Positions 7,513-12,102 of a DNA stretch of 12,102 nt are shown here, piece after piece. Below the pieces are notes generated by a model. It saw only the letters and a program-made list of their open reading frames with translations, was not told the origin of the DNA and ran no database searches. The stretch spans positions 1-12,102 of the forward strand of contig CAMYJV010000070.1 of assembly GCA_947258805.1 (NCBI GenBank). Reading direction: 5' to 3'. Position 1 is the first letter of the stretch. Each line of letters opens with the position of its first letter. Both the position numbers and the translations under genes were made by a program. Source of the stretch: an uncultured Gammaproteobacteria bacterium. Lineage in GTDB: Bacteria > Pseudomonadota > Gammaproteobacteria > GCA-2729495.

Positions 7513-8685
7513 TTAACGTAATGCGTTCCCGGGTGGCAGGTACACGCCGCCCAGTGGGGCCGCTGTCTTCGCGCCGGTGACAGTGGGCACGTTGCCGGGC
7601 CGGCCGGCCAGACGTTCCTGCGCGAGCCAGGCGAAGGCCGTGGCCTCGACCCAGTCGGGATCGATGCCCAAACGCGCGGTGGTATCGACCGTTGTGCCAG
7701 GCAAGCGGTGCTGCAGCCGCGTCACCAGGTCGGCGTTGTGGGCGCCGCCGCCGCAAACCGCGAGCAACGCCGGCATATCGGGGCCGGCGGCCAGGGCGTC
7801 GGCGATGGTTGCCGCGCTCAGTTCGGCCAGCGTTGCCTGCGTGTCCTGGGCGCCCGGTGGGGGGCCGACACGACCCAGCGCCCGGTCGAGCCACGCGCCG
7901 CAGAAATAGTCGGTGCCGGTGCTCTTCGGCGCCGGCGCGGCAAAGTAGTTGTCGCCCCGCAGTGCGTCCAGCAGGTCGGCGTGCACGCTGCCGCCGGCCG
8001 CCCAGGCCCCGCCCCGATCGAAAGCATCCTGATGGTGGCGCCGGTACCACTGGTCCAGCAGCGTGTTGCCGGGACCGGTGTCGAACCCGGTGACAGGCCC
8101 GTTGGCAGGCAGCCGCGTGATATTCGCGATGCCGCCGATATTCACCAGCGCCCGGTCTTCCGTGGGGTTGCCAAACGCGAACTGATGAAACGCCGGCACC
8201 AGCGGCGCGCCCTGTCCCCCGAGGGCCAGATCCATATTGCGGAAGTCTGCCACGACGGGAATGCCCGTGATGGCCGCCAGCGCACCCGGGTCGCCTGCCT
8301 GCAGCGAGAATGGTGGGTCAGCCTCCGGAGCATGCAGCACGGTCTGGCCGTGACTGCCGATGGCGCGGACATCAGCGGGCCGTCGGCCACTGGCTGCCAG
8401 CAGGTCTTGCGCGGCGGTGGCAAATTCATGCGCGACCTGAACGTGCAGGCGACCGTAGTCGGCGAGGCTTGCCGACCCAGGCGCTGCGGCCGCCGCCAGC
8501 AGCTCGCGCCGCAGCGCGTCCGGATAGGCGCGAGTGTGCTTGCTGTCGATCGTGACGCTGCGGTCGCTGAAGCTGGCCAGCACCGCGTCGATGCCGTCCA
8601 TGCTGGTGCCCGAAATCAGGCCGATGTAATAGGTCACCGCGCGGCCGGGCGCAGATTCAGTAGCGGGAGCGACCGGCTTCGGCAA
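7513..8685 (-). CDS. anmK: Anhydro-N-acetylmuramic acid kinase
   Basis: Cytoplasmic murein-recycling enzyme that opens and phosphorylates 1,6-anhydroMurNAc with ATP to give MurNAc-6-phosphate. The 390-residue product aligns with E. coli AnmK throughout: IGLISGTSMDGIDAVLA (21-37), AIGSHGQTVLHAP (108-120), VVADFRNMDLALGGQGAPLVPAFH (144-167), VNIGGIANIT (181-190), GFDTGPGN (200-207, with catalytic-type D202), APKSTGTDYF (252-261), QATLAELSAATI and AVCGGGAHN (309-317). I give the TTG at 8685 as start because GGGAG lies six bases upstream; it adds about 17 residues before the conserved core and overlaps the preceding endopeptidase gene by 29 bases. A GTG at 8634 gives a more typical N-terminus but has no visible Shine-Dalgarno. 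Partnership with the upstream murein hydrolase fits wall turnover and recycling. Confidence 0.93.
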   Translation of the reverse strand: MPKPVAPATESAPGRAVTYYIGLISGTSMDGIDAVLASFSDRSVTIDSKHTRAYPDALRRELLAAAAAPGSASLADYGRLHVQVAHEFATAAQDLLAASGRRPADVRAIGSHGQTVLHAPEADPPFSLQAGDPGALAAITGIPVVADFRNMDLALGGQGAPLVPAFHQFAFGNPTEDRALVNIGGIANITRLPANGPVTGFDTGPGNTLLDQWYRRHHQDAFDRGGAWAAGGSVHADLLDALRGDNYFAAPAPKSTGTDYFCGAWLDRALGRVGPPPGAQDTQATLAELSAATIADALAAGPDMPALLAVCGGGAHNADLVTRLQHRLPGTTVDTTARLGIDPDWVEATAFAWLAQERLAGRPGNVPTVTGAKTAAPLGGVYLPPGNALR

Positions 8686-10096
8686 CGACCACTCCCGGTC
8701 GCGCTTCGAGCTGCTCGATCAGCGCGTCGGCCACGGTGCGAAACTGGCTCAGGTAAGCCGGGTCGATGGGTTCGGCATCGGGCAGCTTGACGGTCCGCGG
8801 GTTCCGGTGCACGCCGTTGGCGCGGTATTCATAGTGCAGGTGTGGGCCGGTAGCGAGGCCCGTGGCTCCGACGTAGCCGATAATCTGGCCCTGGCGCACG
8901 CGCTGGCCGTTACGGTACTTGCCGAAGCGGGACAGGTGCGCATACAGAGTGGTGATGTTGCCGCCGTGTTGCAGGATCACGGTATTGCCATAACCGCCTT
9001 TGCGGCCGCGGAAAGAGACTTTGCCGTCGCCGGCAGCCTTCACGGGCGTGCCCCGGGGGGCCGCGTAGTCCACGCCGCGATGAGCACGAATGGTGTTCAG
9101 TTTCGGATGCCGCCGCCGTGGGTTGAAGTTGGAGCTGACCCGGCTGAACGACAGCGGGGCGCGCACAAAGGCTTTACGCACGCTGCGGCCCTCCGGCGTG
9201 TAGTAGTCCACGCGCCCATCTGGATCGGCAAACCTGACTGCCCGGAAGGCCCGGCCCTGGTTTACGAACTCGGCGGCCAGAATCTCGCCATCGGCGAGCC
9301 GCTCACCTTCCCGCCACAGTTCTTCGTAGACCAGCCGGAACTCGTCGCCTTCGCGAATATCGAGCACGAAGTCGACATCCCAGGCAAAGATGCCGGCGAG
9401 GTTCATGATGGTCCGGTCACTGATGCCCGCATCGGCCGCGGCCAGAAACAGAGAGCTTTCGATGGTGCCGCTGGCCACTACGGGCCGGTGTTCCAGCTCG
9501 CGCGCTTCCAGCCGCGCCGCGAAAGCGCCGTTGTCCTGCCGGTCGATGCGCAACGATTCCGTGATCCCCACCTCACGCTCCAGGGTCAGGATTCGACCGG
9601 CGTCGTGGTGCACGATGATCTCGTCGCCGGGGCGCACCAGCCTGAGATGCTTGCGGCCGAGATCGGTGGCAATGAGGCCGGCAAGGTCGGCCCGGCTCAG
9701 GTCATTGCGGGCAAAGAGCCGGTCGAGGCTGTCCCCACGGCGGATTTTCAGGACTAGCTGCGTCCCGGCCGGCGACTGGGCGGTCAGCTGCGCCGTGGCG
9801 GGCGTGTCGAGGCCGGGGGTGTCTGTGGTGCGGGAGTCATTGCTTGGCAACGGCGCCGGCGCGTCTGCCGCAGCGGTTGCGGCGGCCTCCAGCGGCGTCG
9901 TGTCCACCAGCCCGGCCGGGGCGTCGGCTTCAAGGGCAGACACAGATTCAGTATTCGGCTGTTTCTGAGTGCCGATCAGCCCGAAGGCTATCAGCGGGAT
10001 GCCCAGCCCGGCGGCAAACCATGGCAGGCGGTTGGCGGAGCGCTTGGGCGGATTCAACGGCTTGTAGTCCGGAAAAGTCCGGCGTTCAGCGCTCAC
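8657..10096 (-). CDS. MepM-like M23 murein DD-endopeptidase, membrane-anchored
   Basis: Zinc metallopeptidase that cuts peptide cross-links of peptidoglycan so new strands can be inserted. The 479-residue product has a cytoplasmic N-terminus, one membrane helix (about 24-43, [20 protein letters not shown]), an Ala/Pro/Thr-rich linker (about 50-112), a LysM/OapA-like domain starting [12 protein letters not shown] (117-128), a middle domain, and the M23 catalytic domain with [14 protein letters not shown] (H339 and D343), YAHL (H387) and GPHLHYE (H419, H421). [11 protein letters not shown] just before the domain resembles E. coli MepM. The frame is open to 10237, but a good promoter on this strand lies at 10184-10213, so that start would not be transcribed; GTG at 10096 has AGGGAG nine bases upstream. 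It forms an operon with anmK. In Pseudomonas the same order M23-anmK sits beside a tyrosyl-tRNA synthetase and rRNA genes (recalled). Confidence 0.92.
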   Translation of the reverse strand: MSAERRTFPDYKPLNPPKRSANRLPWFAAGLGIPLIAFGLIGTQKQPNTESVSALEADAPAGLVDTTPLEAAATAAADAPAPLPSNDSRTTDTPGLDTPATAQLTAQSPAGTQLVLKIRRGDSLDRLFARNDLSRADLAGLIATDLGRKHLRLVRPGDEIIVHHDAGRILTLEREVGITESLRIDRQDNGAFAARLEARELEHRPVVASGTIESSLFLAAADAGISDRTIMNLAGIFAWDVDFVLDIREGDEFRLVYEELWREGERLADGEILAAEFVNQGRAFRAVRFADPDGRVDYYTPEGRSVRKAFVRAPLSFSRVSSNFNPRRRHPKLNTIRAHRGVDYAAPRGTPVKAAGDGKVSFRGRKGGYGNTVILQHGGNITTLYAHLSRFGKYRNGQRVRQGQIIGYVGATGLATGPHLHYEYRANGVHRNPRTVKLPDAEPIDPAYLSQFRTVADALIEQLEARPGVVVAEAGRSRY

Positions 10097-10183
10097 GATA
10101 GCCAACTCCCTGACGGGCTGCCCATTGCCCCACAGTCTCCGACCTCGATGTGGCAGCCATGCATTCAGGCGGGTCGGCACGAG

Positions 10184-10213
10184 ATTATCAACAACTACAT
10201 AAGAGTGGGTCAA
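10184..10213 (-). promoter_or_regulatory. Sigma70-type promoter of the endopeptidase-anmK operon
   Basis: On the minus strand TTGACC (10208-10213) and GATAAT (10184-10189) are separated by 18 bases; each matches five of six consensus bases. Transcription would begin near 10177, leaving about an 80-base leader before the GTG at 10096. This is the best sigma70-like promoter outside the rRNA operon and fixes the gene start downstream of it. Confidence 0.65.
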
Positions 10214-10272
10214 CAACGCAATAACGACTCTGAGCATCGCGTCTCAACGACTGCCGCTGCCGGGGCGGATCG

Positions 10273-10278
10273 TATATC
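10273..10278 (+). promoter_or_regulatory. tyrS: Possible -10 element of tyrS
   Basis: TATATC, five of six -10 bases, about 31 bases before the tyrS ATG. The -35 is weak (CTGCCG, 16-base spacing, three matches). If used, transcription would start within or just before the 10281-10298 hairpin. Confidence 0.35.
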
Positions 10279-10280
10279 CT

Positions 10281-10298
10281 CGCGCCCGTCTGGGCGCG
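10281..10298 (+). other. Perfect GC hairpin next to the tyrS ribosome binding site
   Basis: CGCGCCC pairs with GGGCGCG: a perfect 7-bp stem with loop GTCT, ending where the weak Shine-Dalgarno GGA (10298-10300) begins, nine bases before the ATG. It could mask the ribosome binding site or stabilise the mRNA 5' end. It is too short for a T-box leader and lacks T-box landmarks. Pairing is seen; function is speculative. Confidence 0.45.
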
Positions 10299-10309
10299 GA
10301 AATCCTGGT

Positions 10310-11515
10310 ATGTCCTCCCTCAAGGAGCAGCTCGACGAGATCCGTCGGGGAACGGAAGAAATTCTCGTTGAAAAGGAGCTGGCGGAGCGCCTGGCCAGTG
10401 GCCGCACGCTGCGCATCAAGGCGGGCTTTGATCCCACAGCGCCAGATCTGCACCTTGGCCACACTGTGCTGATCAACAAGATGCGCCAGTTTCAGCAACT
10501 GGGGCACGAGGTGATCTTCCTGATCGGCGATTTCACCGGCCTGATTGGCGACCCGACGGGCCGCAACACCACCCGGCCGGCGCTGACGCGGGACGAGGTG
10601 ATCGAGAACGCCCAGACCTACGAGGCCCAGATCTACAAGATTCTCGATCCGGAACGCACCCTGATCATGTTCAACTCGAGCTGGATGGGAGAGATGTCGG
10701 CCGCCGACCTGATCCAGCTGGCGGGCCGGCACACGGTGGCCCGGATGCTGGAGCGGGACGATTTCAGCCAGCGCTATGCCGGGGGTAAACCCATCGCCAT
10801 TCACGAGTTTCTGTACCCGCTGGTGCAGGGCTACGACTCGGTCATGCTGAAAGCGGACGTCGAGCTCGGGGGTACCGACCAGAAGTTCAACCTGCTGGTG
10901 GGGCGACAGCTGCAGCAAAGCTGGGGGCAGCCGCCCCAGGTGGTGTTGACCATGCCCCTGTTGGAGGGCCTGGACGGCGTCAACAAGATGTCGAAGTCCC
11001 TCGGCAACTACGTGGGTATAACCGATGCCCCGGCGGAGATGTTCGGCAAGCTGATGTCCGTTTCAGACGAGCTGATGTGGCGCTATTTCGAGTTGCTCAG
11101 TTTCCGGCCCGAGGCTGAAATCGCGGTCCTGCGGGGCGAAGTGGCGGCGGGTGCCAACCCGCGCGACGTGAAGTTCGAGCTGGCCCGGGAGCTGGTGGGG
11201 CGCTTTCACGACGCGGGCGCCGCCACCGCTGCACAGCAGGCCTTCATCGAGCAATTCCGGCCGGGGGGCGCCGGCCTGCCCGAGGATATGGCCGAGATTG
11301 ACCTGGAGGCGCCGGACGGCAGCCTCGGCATAGCCAGGCTGCTGTGTGCCGCCCGGCTGGTGAGCAGCAATTCCGAGGCATTCCGCATGATCAAGCAGGG
11401 TGCCGTGCGGATCGACGGTGAGCGCGTAGAGGACCGGGGCCTCGAAATCCCGGCCGGGAGCACCCACGTCTATCAGGTCGGAAAGAGGCGTTTCGCCCGG
11501 GTGCGGGTAGGATAA
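10310..11515 (+). CDS. tyrS: Tyrosyl-tRNA synthetase
   Basis: Cytoplasmic class I synthetase charging tRNA-Tyr. The 401-residue product contains the HIGH-type motif HLGH (48-51) in [28 protein letters not shown] (71-85), [22 protein letters not shown] (173-194, tyrosine and tRNA site), the KMSKS loop NKMSKSLGN (225-233) and a C-terminal S4 RNA-binding domain (about 338-400). KMSKS rather than KFGKT/S places it in the TyrZ-like subgroup. Start is ATG at 10310 with GGA nine bases upstream; the frame is open to 10148, but that extension is not synthetase-like and reads through the divergent promoter region. The stop TAA at 11513-11515 lies inside the AT-rich sequence upstream of the rRNA promoter, and no terminator is seen after it, so tyrS transcripts may run into the rRNA operon. 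Confidence 0.97.
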   Translation: MSSLKEQLDEIRRGTEEILVEKELAERLASGRTLRIKAGFDPTAPDLHLGHTVLINKMRQFQQLGHEVIFLIGDFTGLIGDPTGRNTTRPALTRDEVIENAQTYEAQIYKILDPERTLIMFNSSWMGEMSAADLIQLAGRHTVARMLERDDFSQRYAGGKPIAIHEFLYPLVQGYDSVMLKADVELGGTDQKFNLLVGRQLQQSWGQPPQVVLTMPLLEGLDGVNKMSKSLGNYVGITDAPAEMFGKLMSVSDELMWRYFELLSFRPEAEIAVLRGEVAAGANPRDVKFELARELVGRFHDAGAATAAQQAFIEQFRPGGAGLPEDMAEIDLEAPDGSLGIARLLCAARLVSSNSEAFRMIKQGAVRIDGERVEDRGLEIPAGSTHVYQVGKRRFARVRVG

Positions 11516-11561
11516 ATATTCTTCGCATGGGGCTTGCTCCGGAGCGGATTTTGCATATAAT
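11512..11561 (+). promoter_or_regulatory. rRNA operon promoter with UP-like element
   Basis: A perfect TATAAT at 11556-11561 is preceded at 16 bases, the spacing used by E. coli rrn P1 promoters, by TTGCTC (11534-11539, three of six). The start point would be near 11568. An AT-rich stretch at 11512-11523 (including AAATATT) falls where an UP element binds the alpha subunits and overlaps the tyrS stop codon. A 10-base palindrome GCTCCGGAGC (11536-11545) overlaps the -35 and the spacer. Only one promoter is visible. Confidence 0.75.
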
Positions 11562-11568
11562 TGTCGAC

Positions 11569-11633
11569 TGCCTGCGGCAAACGTGGGCCCGTTCTTTAAC
11601 AATCAGGAAACAGGTAATTTGTGTGGGCGCTCG
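11569..11633 (+). promoter_or_regulatory. rRNA leader antitermination region (boxB-like hairpin, boxA, boxC)
   Basis: A small hairpin TGCC-TGC-GGCA (11569-11579) is boxB-like. GTTCTTTAACAAT (11591-11603) matches the E. coli rrn boxA, where NusB-NusE assemble to protect the transcript from Rho. GTGTGGGCGCTCG (11621-11633) matches boxC. Order and spacing follow gammaproteobacterial rrn leaders. boxA and boxC are strong matches; the boxB-like hairpin is less certain. Confidence 0.85.
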
Positions 11634-11671
11634 CGTCGACATGGCGTCTTGTCATGGCCCGATGTGAGTGA

Positions 11672-11717
11672 CCGAACATACTCGTTACTTAAATTTTTTT
11701 AGTAATTAGCAGTTCGG
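11672..11717 (+). other. Nested stem-loop in the pre-16S leader
   Basis: CCGAAC (11672-11677) pairs with GTTCGG (11712-11717), and within it TTACT (11685-11689) pairs with AGTAA (11701-11705) around a T-rich loop of seven consecutive T. It ends 20 bases before mature 16S and is probably part of leader folding or RNase processing. The T run is inside a loop, not after a stem, so I do not call it a terminator. Confidence 0.5.
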
Positions 11718-11737
11718 GATCTCAATCTTCAAAACTT

Positions 11738-12102
<365 letters not shown>

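Noticed and set aside
7025..8050. Open frame bridging ppk and anmK on the minus strand in another frame
   Set aside because: Overlaps two real genes out of frame, Arg/Pro/Gly-rich, no conserved motif; not a frameshifted gene, because both true frames are complete.
7708..8790. Open frame of 360 codons opposite anmK
   Set aside because: Exactly antisense to a fully conserved AnmK, low-complexity Arg/Ala/Gly composition, no motif.
8807..9757. Open frame of 316 codons opposite the M23 endopeptidase
   Set aside because: Antisense to a gene with intact zinc motifs; no recognisable protein features or Shine-Dalgarno.
11685..11705. Hairpin with seven T as a terminator between tyrS and 16S
   Set aside because: The T run lies in the loop, the stem is only five AT-rich pairs, and it sits inside the rRNA leader downstream of boxA, where termination would stop rRNA synthesis.

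Overview
The window is ordinary, densely packed, GC-rich chromosome of a gammaproteobacterium. The evidence is the start of a 16S rRNA gene at the right edge with a gammaproteobacterial-type leader (boxA and boxC), the tyrosine RNA-synthetase/M23/AnmK block beside it, a convergent ppx-ppk pair, RppH, and a chorismate mutase-prephenate dehydrogenase fusion. The visible 16S 5' part looks like a deep marine-type gammaproteobacterial lineage (Woeseiales/Chromatiales-like by eye), but I cannot place it below class with confidence. I see no mobile element, CRISPR array, tRNA or prophage gene, no broken gene, and no gene-free stretch longer than 300 bases.

Layout. 1-962 (+): 3' part of a fused chorismate mutase/prephenate dehydrogenase (tyrosine synthesis), cut by the window edge. 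969-1949 (-): a FecCD/BtuC-type ABC permease standing alone, convergent with tyrA across 6 bases, with a terminator hairpin inside the tyrA end. 2059-5361 (+): a tight run of rppH (mRNA 5' pyrophosphohydrolase), a membrane-anchored coiled-coil DUF6776-type protein, a bactofilin and ppx (exopolyphosphatase). RppH/DUF6776 and bactofilin/ppx share bases at their junctions, and an 86-base gap with a possible promoter splits the run in the middle. 5365-7443 (-): ppk1 (polyphosphate kinase), convergent with ppx across 3 bases. 7513-10096 (-): a MepM-like M23 murein endopeptidase followed by anmK (anhydroMurNAc kinase), overlapping by 29 bases. 10310-11515 (+): tyrS, divergent from the endopeptidase. 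11534-12102 (+): rRNA operon promoter, antitermination leader and the first 365 bases of 16S rRNA.

Functional themes. Two genes handle polyphosphate in opposite directions (ppk makes, ppx degrades). Two handle the cell wall (the endopeptidase cuts cross-links; anmK salvages anhydroMurNAc). The DUF6776-bactofilin pair is probably an envelope or cytoskeletal module of unknown job and is the least understood part of the window. Several gene starts are non-ATG (GTG or TTG) and were chosen from Shine-Dalgarno spacing, promoter position and family alignment. The rRNA promoter abuts the tyrS stop codon with no terminator between them.

I do not see a clearly new biological system. The best candidates for a second look are the DUF6776-bactofilin module coupled to rppH and ppx, the solitary permease, and the compact tyrS-rrn junction with a palindrome inside the promoter spacer.
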